DNA of 14,216 nt from Deltaproteobacteria bacterium (GCA_016193385.1 JACPSF010000036.1:1-14216), one strand, 5' to 3'. Positions 1-8,150 are shown, counted from the stretch's first letter. The notes: a model not told the origin generated them from the sequence alone. Numbers and translations are program-made.

Positions 1-2
1 AG

Positions 3-1298
3 GCAGTCAGTAACGGCCTTCAGGCCCTGCGCGATCCTAAAGTCGAAACCGGCAAGAAAACGATGCGCTATATGGCAGTCTCGCTGGCATTCACCGCCAG
101 CGGCGTTCTTCTTTCCTATTTGCTGAATCAAGTCTCCCACGAGCCCGGCAGGACGCTTAACGCAAGCCTCTTTGCGAAAGTCTATGGAAGTTTTTTCCCG
201 GCCCCAATCGATTATGTCATGATCGTCGCGACCCTGCTGGCCGAAGCCGCCATTCTTCTGGTCGCAGCCCAGGCCGGGTTTATTGACGGCCCCAGAGTCT
301 TATCCAATATGGCGGTCGACTCCTGGATGCCTCATCGTTTTTCACACTTGAGCGATCACCTCGTCACGCGCTACGGTATATGGTTTATGGGCTTCTCCTC
401 CTTGGTGTTCCTGCTCTACGCCGAAGGGGCGGTGAAGCTTCTGGTCGTGATGTACAGCATCAATGTCTTCCTCACCTTTTCGCTCTCGCAACTAGGCATG
501 TGCCGGCATTGGTGGCAAGAAAAAAAAGAGCACCGGTTTTGGCGGCGCAAGTTCCTTCTCAATGGTCTTGGACTCACGCTGACCGGAACCATCCTCATCA
601 TCACTGTAACCATGAAATTTGCCGAAGGCGGATGGGTTACAGCGGCGGTCACATCGGGATTTATCCTTCTCTGTCATCAAGTCCGATCCCACTACGACCG
701 GGTGCGACGAGCCCTGCGCAGCCTGGATGAGACTTTGATGCAAATCCCCTTTCAACCCGATCTCAACCCCGTGCCTCCCAAGAGCCCAGATTCCCCGACG
801 GGGGTTCTCATCGTCAGAGACTTTGACGGCATGGCGGTCCACTCGCTGCTATCGATCCAACGTCTTTTCCCGAACTATTTCAAAAACCTCGTCTTTGTCT
901 CGATCGGCGTCATCGATACCAGCCAATTTAAAGGCGTGAAGGAGATCGAAAATCTGCGCCGCAACAAGGAAGAGAACCTAAAAAGCTTTGTCGACTATGC
1001 GAATTGCCTGGGATGGTACGCGGAGTATCGGTTTTCCCTGGGAATCGACCTCATGGCTGAATTGGAGACGCTCTGTAAATCTGTTGCGCAGGAGTTTCCC
1101 CGCTCGGTCTTTTTTGCCGGAAAGCTGGTTTTTCAGAAAGAAAGCCTTTTTAGCCGCTTGCTTCACAACCATACGCCTTTTACCTTGCAGCAGCGGCTCC
1201 AATTCGAAGGCTTACAAATGATCATCCTGCCGATAAGGGTTTTGCAGTCAGACATGCAACGGGGTAAATTGGCGGGCGAGGCCAGGATAGATGTCTGA
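3..1298 (+). CDS. APC-superfamily permease, C-terminal part (5' end outside window)
   Basis: The reading frame is open from base 3, so the ATG at 63 is probably an internal Met and the gene starts left of the window; 431 residues are visible. The first half is hydrophobic, with about six membrane segments. Clear ones, numbered from the Met at 63, lie at about residues 3-22, 50-73, 106-145 (probably two) and 166-205 (two). The stretch TMRYMAVSLAFTASGVLLSY and the later GPRVLSNMAVDSWMPHRF resemble the second half of APC amino-acid/polyamine-type permeases. From about residue 245 the protein is soluble: an alternating beta/alpha tail beginning GVLIVRDFDG, possibly a regulatory cytosolic domain of universal-stress or KUP-tail style. 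The substrate cannot be told; amino acid or cation uptake are both possible. The stop overlaps an upstream in-frame ATG of the next gene. Confidence 0.75.
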   Translation, partial: AVSNGLQALRDPKVETGKKTMRYMAVSLAFTASGVLLSYLLNQVSHEPGRTLNASLFAKVYGSFFPAPIDYVMIVATLLAEAAILLVAAQAGFIDGPRVLSNMAVDSWMPHRFSHLSDHLVTRYGIWFMGFSSLVFLLYAEGAVKLLVVMYSINVFLTFSLSQLGMCRHWWQEKKEHRFWRRKFLLNGLGLTLTGTILIITVTMKFAEGGWVTAAVTSGFILLCHQVRSHYDRVRRALRSLDETLMQIPFQPDLNPVPPKSPDSPTGVLIVRDFDGMAVHSLLSIQRLFPNYFKNLVFVSIGVIDTSQFKGVKEIENLRRNKEENLKSFVDYANCLGWYAEYRFSLGIDLMAELETLCKSVAQEFPRSVFFAGKLVFQKESLFSRLLHNHTPFTLQQRLQFEGLQMIILPIRVLQSDMQRGKLAGEARIDV

Positions 1299-1356
1299 GG
1301 GATGGGATCGCGCCACTAAACTCAAGTCTCCGACCAGATCGAGGAGGTTGTCCGCC

Positions 1357-2355
1357 ATGGCTCCGCACAGAGTTCCGTCCGTTTTTCTTTTGAGTCTCTT
1401 TTTGATTTCTCCTTCTCCGGCGTCGCCACAAACCAAAGTCTTGAAAAAAATCCGTGTCGGTGTCCCCGCGGTCAGCATGAGCAATATCATCATCTTCGTG
1501 ACCAAGGAGGCTGGGCTCTTCGAAAAGCACGGGCTCGACGCGGAGGTCATCACGGTGCAGGGCTCAGGAATAGCGTCCAAGGCCGTCATCGGCGGCAGCA
1601 TGCAGATCGCGCCCATCGCCACGCCGACCGTCATCAACGCCGATCTTGCCGGCTCGGACCTCGCGATTCTCGCTCATACTATGCCTGGCGTCATCCACGC
1701 CCTCGTGGTGAAGCCCGAGATCAAAAGGCCCGAAGAGCTCAAAGGTAAAAAGATTGCGGTGTCGACTTTTGGCTCCCTCACGGATTTTCTGGTGCGCTAC
1801 GTAGCCAAGAAGAAGGGGCTCAACCCCGATCGGGACCTGGTCCTGCTCCAGATCGGCGGCGATCCCGAGCGAATCGCGGCGCTGAAACAGGGATCGGTGG
1901 ATGCCGCGGCGATGTCCTATCCCGCCTATGGGAGGGCACAGAGAATGGGATTCAAGATGCTGTGGGATTCCTCGAAAGAGGTCGATTATCCCTGGATGGA
2001 GATCGTCACGCGCCGGGCCACGATCCAGCGAGACCGCGAGCTGGTGATGAATTACATGAAGGCCCACATCGAAGGGATCTCGCTCTTCAAGAAAGACCGC
2101 GAGTTCGGCAAAAAGGTGATCCGGAAAATGCTAAGATTGGATGATGAGGAGCTCGTCAACGAGTCTTACGAGATCTTCTCCAAGGCTTTCCTGCCGGTTC
2201 CCTATCCGAACATCCCGGGAATGAAGACGAGCTTCGAATATGTCGCGATGGCTCGACCGGAGGTGTGGAAGCACAAAGCCGAAGAGTTTGCCGATCCGAG
2301 CTTTGTCGAGGAACTCGACAAATCCGGCTTTATCAAAAAGCTCTACGAGAAATAA
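1357..2355 (+). CDS. ABC transporter substrate-binding protein, NMT1/SsuA (NitT/TauT) family
   Basis: This 332-aa periplasmic binding protein has a short basic N-terminus and hydrophobic core (about residues 7-23, SVFLLSLFLISPSPAS), a typical Sec signal peptide. The mature part begins KKIRVGVPAVSMSNIIIFV, followed by KEAGLFEKHGLDAEV, the classic opening of NMT1/THI5-like and SsuA/TauA-type proteins. PEELKGKKIAVSTFGSLTDF and the DPERIAALKQGSVDAA stretch match the second lobe. I chose the ATG at 1357 because GAGGAGG (1341-1347) sits 9 nt upstream and it puts the signal peptide at the N-terminus. An in-frame ATG at 1291, overlapping the permease stop, would add 22 unlikely residues. No ABC permease or ATPase is adjacent, so its partners must be elsewhere or it acts as an orphan binder. 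Ligand unknown; the family binds small organic anions, sulfonates, nitrate or pyrimidine-like compounds. Confidence 0.85.
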   Translation: MAPHRVPSVFLLSLFLISPSPASPQTKVLKKIRVGVPAVSMSNIIIFVTKEAGLFEKHGLDAEVITVQGSGIASKAVIGGSMQIAPIATPTVINADLAGSDLAILAHTMPGVIHALVVKPEIKRPEELKGKKIAVSTFGSLTDFLVRYVAKKKGLNPDRDLVLLQIGGDPERIAALKQGSVDAAAMSYPAYGRAQRMGFKMLWDSSKEVDYPWMEIVTRRATIQRDRELVMNYMKAHIEGISLFKKDREFGKKVIRKMLRLDDEELVNESYEIFSKAFLPVPYPNIPGMKTSFEYVAMARPEVWKHKAEEFADPSFVEELDKSGFIKKLYEK

Positions 2356-2376
2356 AAGCCGCCCGTCGACGCCCCG

Positions 2377-3237
2377 CTACCGGCTGGTGATAATCACGAC
2401 GCCGGTCACCATCAGGCCTGCTCCGAGAACGATCCGGGAAGTGACCTTTTCCACTTCTCTCAAGAATAGGCTGCTGAAAAGCACCGTGAAGAGCGGCGTG
2501 GTGTTCAGGAGTGGGACCATCGCGGAAACTTCCCCACGGCTTAGTGCCATAAAGTTCAGGAGCTGCGCCAAAGCGGAGACGAAGGCGGCGCTGCCAAAAA
2601 AAGGTAAGCTTTCCCGCTCAATTCGAACGAGGCTCATCCTTCCAGTCGCCAGCAAGAAGATGAAAAAGAGCATCAGAGAAGTCAAAGTGCTGACGGCCGT
2701 TCCCACAAACGGATCAGGAAGGATAAGCAAACCTCCCTTGCGCAGGTTCTGCGAAACAGCGGAGACCAGGGCGGCTCCCACGGGAAAGACGATGTCGAAA
2801 AGCCGCCACCTGGCTTCACCACTCCGCCGCCAGGAGATGAGCCAGATGCTTGCGACGATCAGAACCGTTCCGCCATAGACCAAAAAACCCGGCCGCTCGT
2901 GCAAGAAGACCACGGCGATCGCAGCGGAAAACAGAGGCTCCACCCCCCGCAAAGGCCCGGCGCGCGACGCTCCGAGGCGCATTAGACCGATATAAAAGAG
3001 GACCCGTGCCATCAGCGGCTGCAAGCAGCCGCTCAATAAGAAATAAATCGTAGCCCGTGACCAGAGGAGGTCGAGGGAGGAAAAGAGAAGGAGGTACAAC
3101 CACAGGCAAAGGACCGACACCGAAAAGCTCAAAAACGCCGCAGCGAGGACGTTAGACCTCCGTGCTCCGAGGCGTACCAAAACGGCATCGGATGCCCATC
3201 CCATAGCTGAAAGGACGGCAATAACGTCAGGCCACAT
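2377..3237 (-). CDS. EamA/DMT-family transporter
   Basis: This 286-aa integral membrane protein is almost continuously hydrophobic and of the usual length for ten-helix drug/metabolite transporters. It shows two repeats of the EamA fold: the first from WASDAVLVRLGARRSN to about residue 130, the second from DIVFPVGAALVSAVSQNLRKG to the end. Each closes with the typical pattern: PLRGVEPLFSAAIAVVFLHE in the first and SAMVPLLNTTPLFTVLFSSL with LREVE in the second. It probably exports or imports a small metabolite; the substrate cannot be deduced. It is last in the minus-strand cluster, separated from the oxidoreductase gene by about 130 bp, so it may have its own promoter. No strong Shine-Dalgarno is seen before the start. 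It converges on the binding-protein gene with only 21 bp between stops and no obvious terminator hairpin. Confidence 0.85.
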   Translation of the reverse strand: MWPDVIAVLSAMGWASDAVLVRLGARRSNVLAAAFLSFSVSVLCLWLYLLLFSSLDLLWSRATIYFLLSGCLQPLMARVLFYIGLMRLGASRAGPLRGVEPLFSAAIAVVFLHERPGFLVYGGTVLIVASIWLISWRRSGEARWRLFDIVFPVGAALVSAVSQNLRKGGLLILPDPFVGTAVSTLTSLMLFFIFLLATGRMSLVRIERESLPFFGSAAFVSALAQLLNFMALSRGEVSAMVPLLNTTPLFTVLFSSLFLREVEKVTSRIVLGAGLMVTGVVIITSR

Positions 3238-3367
3238 CTAGCTCGCTCTGGAAGTAACAAGGCGGAAGCAAAGAGATAAACCCGATTCATGCTGACTCGC
3301 CATTACCACACCACCTTTTCGGTCGACTCGAGGGCGGCGGCGTTAAGACCTCCTGGTTTTCTTGCTC

Positions 3368-4348
3368 TCAATTGCTAGGAAACAATCCCCTAGACGCGAG
3401 GGACTCAGCGCAGGCCTCCAGGTGAGCGAATTGGTCTCGAGCGGCAAATCGGATGATCATGGTGCGCGCGCCGGCGTCACGGTAAGCCTCTATGCGGTCG
3501 ACCACTTCTTCCCAACTGCCCACGATACAGACCATGGACCTTGCAACCGACTCGTAGGGCTTTTTGTAGTACTCCTCCAAGAACGCCTTTCCTTCCCTCA
3601 CCTTTTCCGCCGCGCCGGCGGCGACCGTGAGGTAAAGCCCGGGCTCGATGTCATCCTGGCCGCGTCCAGCTTCCGCCGCATAGCCCCGTATCTTATCCAG
3701 GCATTCACGGTAGATTGCGGGACTGTTTATATTGTTCAGCCATCCATCTCCCAATCGCGCCACCCGCTTTAAGCCAGGCTCCACATTATTCGAAGCAAGC
3801 CATACCGGCACCCCGCCGGGTTGGATCGGCCTAGGCTCCAGGGTGACGTGCTCAAAGTTAAAGAAGGTACCCGAGTGCGACACATCCTCTTCCCGCCAGA
3901 GCCTTCGGATCACTCGGACGATTTCCTCGCTCATCTTGATACGTTGGTTAACGGAGAGCCCCAGGATGGCAAATTCATGTTCCTGAGCCGGGTCATTGGG
4001 CCGGCTATAACCGATTCCGAGATCGACTCGCCCGCCGGAGAGCCAATCCAGATTGGCGATGGAATGGGCCAGGAGTATCGGGTGCCTGAGCGCCGCTAGG
4101 AGAACTGCCGTTCCCAAACGGACACGGCGGGTTCGGGCCGCCACCGCAGCCAGCGTCGTCACGGCCTCCAGCCGCGGCTTCGCGGTTATGCTATCGCCGA
4201 CCCATAAGGAACAAAAGCCCAAGGCCTCGGCCCTCTCGGCGAGCGGATAGATGGTCGTGGCCGGGTCGCGCAGGCGCGACATGACGACCTCCCGGGTCGG
4301 AAGGAGAATGCCGAACTTGACGCTCATCTGTTCTCTCGGGCTTTTCAC
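3368..4348 (-). CDS. LLM-class (luciferase-like) flavin-dependent oxidoreductase
   Basis: This 326-aa TIM-barrel protein belongs to the bacterial luciferase-like monooxygenase family, whose members use reduced FMN or F420. Diagnostic stretches are VKFGILLPTRE at the N-terminus, AERAEALGFCSLWVGDS, LGTAVLLAALRHPILLAHS, LDWLSGGRVDLGIGYS and the phosphate-binding side EPRPIQPGGVPVWLASN. It closes with a typical helical region including GSWEEVVDRIEAYRDAGA. The annotated start is a GTG overlapping the MaoC-like stop (GTGA), preceded by a purine-rich GGAAGGAAG. The ATG at 4327 (MSVKFG...) is an equally good alternative and fits family N-termini better. Coupling to the CoA-transferase and hotdog genes suggests an oxidative step on the same unknown substrate. 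F420 versus FMN cannot be decided from the sequence. Confidence 0.88.
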   Translation of the reverse strand: MKSPREQMSVKFGILLPTREVVMSRLRDPATTIYPLAERAEALGFCSLWVGDSITAKPRLEAVTTLAAVAARTRRVRLGTAVLLAALRHPILLAHSIANLDWLSGGRVDLGIGYSRPNDPAQEHEFAILGLSVNQRIKMSEEIVRVIRRLWREEDVSHSGTFFNFEHVTLEPRPIQPGGVPVWLASNNVEPGLKRVARLGDGWLNNINSPAIYRECLDKIRGYAAEAGRGQDDIEPGLYLTVAAGAAEKVREGKAFLEEYYKKPYESVARSMVCIVGSWEEVVDRIEAYRDAGARTMIIRFAARDQFAHLEACAESLASRGLFPSN

Positions 4349-4824
4349 TGGCTTCTTCCTTCCTTCTCTTCCTGCCTCGCTCCTCGAATCATGCGCGAGA
4401 CATCATATTCCATAACGGCACCCCTTTGCTGGTTGCGGACAACCTGACGAAAGACAACAATGCCTCCCCCGCGGGACTTAACTTCCTTGGCATCCAGCAC
4501 CTCGATCTCGACTTGAATCGTGTCGCCCACCTTTACTGGAGCGTAAAGCCGCATCCGCTCGAGCCCGACAAATGCCATTGCCGTGCCGTGGATAATTCCC
4601 GTCTGAACTGTTAGCCCTTCGGCCATGCCGAAGGTGAGGGAGCCCGGCGCGATCCGCTCGCCGAACAAGCTCTCGTTGCGGATATACTCGGCGTCGATAA
4701 AAAGCGGCTCAAACAGACCCACGAGGCAGACAAACTGCATGACGTCGGTCTCGGTGACCGTGCGCCGGCCGGTCGTGAAGCGGTCGCCGCGATGAAATCC
4801 CTCAAAGGTAATGCCTTTCTGCAT
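4345..4824 (-). CDS. MaoC-like hotdog-fold protein lacking the canonical catalytic pair
   Basis: This 159-aa single hotdog domain is the usual length for MaoC/(R)-specific enoyl-CoA hydratase relatives. The family pattern is visible: GDRFTTGRRTVTETDVMQFV, then LVGLFEPLFIDAEY, then RIAPGSLTFGMAEGL and YAPVKVGDTIQVEIEVLDAKE. In hydratases such as PhaJ the second stretch reads GD.NPLH.D, with Asp and His catalytic. Here the aligned positions are Leu and Phe (GLFEPLFID), so classic hydratase chemistry is doubtful. It may bind or hydrate an acyl-CoA in another way, or serve as a thioesterase-like or accessory subunit. It lies 3 nt after the CaiB/BaiF stop, with AAGGAG about 11 nt before the ATG, and its own stop overlaps the next gene. 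Family membership is clear, activity is not. Confidence 0.8.
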   Translation of the reverse strand: MQKGITFEGFHRGDRFTTGRRTVTETDVMQFVCLVGLFEPLFIDAEYIRNESLFGERIAPGSLTFGMAEGLTVQTGIIHGTAMAFVGLERMRLYAPVKVGDTIQVEIEVLDAKEVKSRGGGIVVFRQVVRNQQRGAVMEYDVSRMIRGARQEEKEGRSQ

Positions 4825-4827
4825 GTG

Positions 4828-6030
4828 TCAGATCACTCCTTGATTCTTGAGATCGGCAATCCTTGTCTCGTCCAAATTTAGCCAGCTCGTTAAAACCTCT
4901 TCCGAATGCTGACCGAGAAGCGGCGGCGCCAGCCGGATCGAGGCCGGGGTCCTTGATAGCTTCACGGGGATGCCGGCCATGCGAACGTTACCCGCTGTGG
5001 GATGCTGGACTTCTACGACCATTCCGCGATGTAATACTTGCGGCGAGCTTAGGACCTGATCGACCGTCTGAACCGGGGAACAGGGGATGCCGGCAGCGCT
5101 TAGAAGTTTCATCCACGCGGCTGTGTCTCGGGCCAGGAACATCGGCTCAAGGATTTCGAGCAGCTCCTCTCTGTGCTCGACCCGCTGCGGGTTTCTGGCA
5201 AAGCGCTCATCATCAGCCAATTCCGGTTTTGTGATGGCCTGACAGAAACGCTGCCAGATCGCCTCGCCGGCAACCCCGACCACTAGATACCCGTCCCGCG
5301 TCCTGAAGCTCTGGTATGGCACGATACTGGGGTGGGCATTTCCGAACCGACCAGAGATCTTCCCGCCAACGAGATAGTTGCTGGCCCAATTAACCAAGCA
5401 GGCCACTTCGGCTTCGAGGAGGGATGTTTCCACCTTCTGCCCAACGCCTAAGCTCTCCCTGGCAAAAAGCGCCGCCAGGATCGCTTGCCCCAGGATTAGA
5501 CCGGCCAAGACATCAACAATGGCGACCCCAACCTTTGTGGGCTCACCGTCGGGCATTCCGGTAATGCTCATGAAACCGCCCCAGGCCTGGATAATGAGAT
5601 CGTAACCAGGCCAGTCTTTCATGGGACCATCCGAGCCAAAGCCGGAGACAGACGCATAAATGAGCCTCGGGTTAAGCGCCCTTAGCTCTTTTTCCCCCAA
5701 CCCCAGCCTCTCCATCGTCCCAGGCCGAAAGTTCTCAACCAGAACGTCCGCCTGCTTGGCAAGCTCGCGCAGAATCTCAATGCCTTGATCGGACTTGAGA
5801 TTGAGTCCCAGGCTTTTCTTGTTGCGGTTAATGCAGAGAAAGTAGGCGCTTTCACCTCCGGCAAACGGCGGCCCCCAGAGACGGGAATCATCGCCGATTT
5901 CCGGTTCTTCCACCTTTACCACCTCGGCGCCCAGATCGCCGAGAAACATCGTGCAGTAAGGACCGGCCAATAACCGCGTCAGATCCAGGACACGAATCCC
6001 CGCCAGCGGCCCATCCTGACCGTCGGTCAT
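4828..6030 (-). CDS. CaiB/BaiF family (class III) CoA-transferase
   Basis: This 400-aa protein matches the usual length of family III CoA-transferases, which move CoA between carboxylates through an aspartyl-CoA intermediate. The N-terminus GIRVLDLTRLLAGPYCTMFL followed by GDLGAEVVKVEEPEIGDDSR is the family signature. INRNKKSLGLNLKS, ADVLVENFRPGTMERLGLG and LIYASVSGFGSDGPMKDWPG follow in the expected order. The likely catalytic aspartate is D173 in VGVAIVDVLAGL. The C-terminal part (GIPCSPVQTVDQVLSSPQVL) is also canonical. The ATG overlaps the CMD-protein stop (ATGA), so translation is probably coupled. It likely activates the pathway's acid substrate as a CoA ester, for example with succinyl-CoA as donor. 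The substrate is not identifiable; an oxalate role is possible but not supported by motifs. Confidence 0.92.
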   Translation of the reverse strand: MTDGQDGPLAGIRVLDLTRLLAGPYCTMFLGDLGAEVVKVEEPEIGDDSRLWGPPFAGGESAYFLCINRNKKSLGLNLKSDQGIEILRELAKQADVLVENFRPGTMERLGLGEKELRALNPRLIYASVSGFGSDGPMKDWPGYDLIIQAWGGFMSITGMPDGEPTKVGVAIVDVLAGLILGQAILAALFARESLGVGQKVETSLLEAEVACLVNWASNYLVGGKISGRFGNAHPSIVPYQSFRTRDGYLVVGVAGEAIWQRFCQAITKPELADDERFARNPQRVEHREELLEILEPMFLARDTAAWMKLLSAAGIPCSPVQTVDQVLSSPQVLHRGMVVEVQHPTAGNVRMAGIPVKLSRTPASIRLAPPLLGQHSEEVLTSWLNLDETRIADLKNQGVI

Positions 6031-6401
6031 TTAAATTCCTGCCCCCTGCGCTTTAGGATTTCCTGGAGCGTGTCGACCCCGAGCCACAAGCCGGGCATCC
6101 CGCCTGGAATCGCCGCCACCTCCGCGGCTTCGAGAACCTCTCTCGGGGTAGCGCCTACGTTCAGAGCTCTCTCAATATGGACCCGCACGCCTCGAGGACG
6201 CGATAGCGCGCAGGTGATTCCCACCATGATGAGTTCCTTGGTTTTTCGCGGCAGCGCGCCTTCCCGGCCGAAAGTAGCATCAACAAAAATTCCCTTCAGA
6301 TGCCGAAAATACTCCGGATCCAGCTTCGCGATGACCTCGTAAGCGCTGTTCTCCGCTCCAAGCGACGCTTTTTGAAACTCTTCCCAAGTATCTGTCTTCA
6401 T
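6027..6401 (-). CDS. Carboxymuconolactone decarboxylase (CMD/AhpD-like) fold protein without CxxC
   Basis: This is a 124-aa all-helical protein of the CMD family. The core is PRKTKELIMVGITCALSRPR, VHIERALNVGATPREVLEAA and AAIPGGMPGLWLGVDTLQEI, matching the pattern of a helix, a conserved His (H75), then GAT..E(V/I)lEa. In redox-active AhpD-like members a CxxC pair sits just before that His. Here only C64 remains and the CxxC position reads roughly RPRG, so peroxidase or disulfide activity is unlikely. A hydrolase/decarboxylase-like or structural role remains possible. I chose the ATG at 6401 because AAAGGGGGA lies just upstream; the frame extends to 6542, but that extension is the out-of-frame tail of the broken ThDP gene. 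It is coupled to the CoA-transferase by an ATGA overlap. Confidence 0.8.
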   Translation of the reverse strand: MKTDTWEEFQKASLGAENSAYEVIAKLDPEYFRHLKGIFVDATFGREGALPRKTKELIMVGITCALSRPRGVRVHIERALNVGATPREVLEAAEVAAIPGGMPGLWLGVDTLQEILKRRGQEFK

Positions 6402-6412
6402 GTTTTCCCCCT

Positions 6413-7932
6413 TTAATCCTTTCTCGTCTTCTGACTGATGATTACGTCGATAACCGCCGGCCCAGGCTCTTGCAGGGCCCGTTCTAATGCGGGCGCGATC
6501 TCCTCTGGTTGTTCCACTCTCTGGCCGAATATGCCAAAGCACTGCGCGAGCCGAGAGAAGTTCAGTTCAGGATCGACCAGAGGCGCTCGCCAGAGGCAAG
6601 CCTGGCCCCCATAGCGGCACCTAAACCCCAGCCCAGATAGCCGCCGGAGGAGTTGGAAAAATAGGATCGTCCGGCGGCGAAGCTGAAGTTGGACATAAGG
6701 ATGTCCTTCGCCGTCGGACTTTCATTGACGATCAAAACATCGCGGTCCAAAAGTCTGTCCATCTCCCGAATTAAACGAGCAGGATTGACCGGAGTGGAAT
6801 CCCACCCCTCGCGCGCCCGCTCCTCCAGTTCCCGCTGCGCCCTTTCCCTGGCCTTCGTGAGACAGGCGAGGCGTTCGGCCTTGCGGCCGCCGTCGATCTT
6901 ACTCAACTGATCGCGACAGATCTGCACCAGCGAGCTCAAGGCGCTTTTGGCGTCGGCGACGATGCCCAGGTCCACGGGGAAAACCTTGCCGATTTCCCAC
7001 GGATCCTCTTCGATATGGACGCAGCGAGTTCCAGGCTTGATCGCCGGCTCCGGAAGATAGCGGTATTCGCGGATCAGCCGGCAGCCGACGGCAAGAATGA
7101 GATCGGGCTCTCCCCATTCCGGAAGCTTGAAGGTCACCTGGCGCTCAGGGATCTGAAAGCTATAGGGGTGGCTTGTGGAAAAGCTGAGAAAGGAGTAGCG
7201 CGGCTCCATGACCACGGGCAAAACCACCATCTCCGCTAGCTGTATCAACGTGTCCACCGCGCCCGCTGCGGCCACGCCGCTTCCCACCACAATCAAAGGC
7301 CTTTTGGCCTCTAATAGAAAGCGGGCCGCTTCCCGAAGCGCCTCCGGGTCAGCCGCCATTCGCGGAACGATGCGGTAACGTTCTGCGTCCGGAACCTCAC
7401 CCGCCACCGGCTCGGATAAAAGATTGCTTGGCAAAGAGAGGTAGACCGGACCTTTAGGCGGGGTCGAGGCCACTTTGAAGGCCCGGTTCAAAGCTTCAGC
7501 GATCCGATCCGATCTGTGGACTTCGCAGCTCCACTTGGTAAATTGCCGCGTCAGCTCTACTAGATCCCGCCCTTCCGTGTGACTATCACGGCCCATAATC
7601 CGCATGTCCACATGGGTCGAGGTCACCACCACCGGAGACCTGTCCCGATAGGCGTCGTAGAGAACTCCCACGGCATTCGCAGTGCCCGGAAGCGTGCTCA
7701 CCTGGGCCAGCGTCGGACGACCGCTCACCCGGGCGTAGCCGTCGGCCATGGAAACCGCGCAGGTCTCATGAAGGGCCAGAATAAATCGAATCCGTTCCTG
7801 TTCGGCGATGGTCCCGAGAAATTCCTGCCCGCTCGTGCCCGGCAGGCCGAAAATATATTCGACGCCGTGCGCCGCAGCTACTTCGAGATACGCCTGCGCG
7901 GCTGTTCGTTCTCCGCTTCCCAGCTCCGCCAT
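6413..7932 (-). pseudogene. ThDP-dependent decarboxylase/acetolactate synthase-like gene with internal deletion and frameshift
   Basis: The first frame (7932-6562) gives 456 aa: an N-terminal pyrimidine-binding domain with YIFGLPGTSGQEFLG and the activating glutamate E56 in ALHETCAVSMADGYAR, a central domain (RPLIVVGSGVAAAGAV, EPDLILAVGCRLIREYRYLP), and the start of the cofactor domain (SGGYLGWGLGAAMGARLASG). After GER it runs into LWSILN and a stop. From about 6583 a second frame reads PLVDPELNFSRLAQCFG, then QRVEQPEEIAPALERALQEP and PAVIDVIISQ, ending at TAA 6413-6415. This is the normal C-terminus of the same enzyme. The segment between, roughly 60-75 residues holding the GDG...N motif that binds Mg and the diphosphate, is missing. 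The product should be inactive. The start has a good GGAGAGGAG about 8 nt upstream. It heads the minus-strand cluster; a sequencing or assembly deletion is possible. Confidence 0.85.
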
Positions 7933-8075
7933 TTCAGGAACTCTCCTCTCCTGCTCTCAAAGTGCCGTTTTCAATGGATGAGCAGACCTTATCAGAAAGC
8001 GGCGATTCGATCTAGGTTTCGTTCCGGATCACGTTCCCGATCCTAACTGGCGCGGGAAGGACGGGCCGGGATGAG

Positions 8076-8090
8076 CGGATCTCAGATCCG
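8076..8090. promoter_or_regulatory. 15-bp perfect palindrome, possible operator
   Basis: CGGATCT-C-AGATCCG has 7-bp arms around one central base and lies within the divergent intergenic region, where a regulator of either flanking unit could bind. No regulator gene is nearby, and one palindrome of this size may occur by chance. Confidence 0.3.
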
Positions 8091-8150
8091 AGGTTTAAAA
8101 CGATACCGGCAAGAAAAGAGCATGAGGAGGAAGTCGATAAAGAAGTTGGC

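Noticed and set aside
3362..3772. Plus-strand ORF of 136 aa opposite the LLM oxidoreductase
   Set aside because: It is a shadow of a well-supported minus-strand gene, with no family features.
6402..6542. N-terminal extension of the CMD protein (start at 6542)
   Set aside because: This stretch is the out-of-frame tail of the ThDP gene; the reading frame one base over gives a typical ThDP enzyme C-terminus, and a strong ribosome site precedes the ATG at 6401.
4828..7932. Oxalate degradation operon (formyl-CoA transferase plus oxalyl-CoA decarboxylase)
   Set aside because: CaiB/BaiF plus a ThDP enzyme fits loosely, but the ThDP protein reads more like an acetolactate synthase/benzoylformate decarboxylase relative and the LLM, MaoC-like and CMD genes are not part of that pathway.
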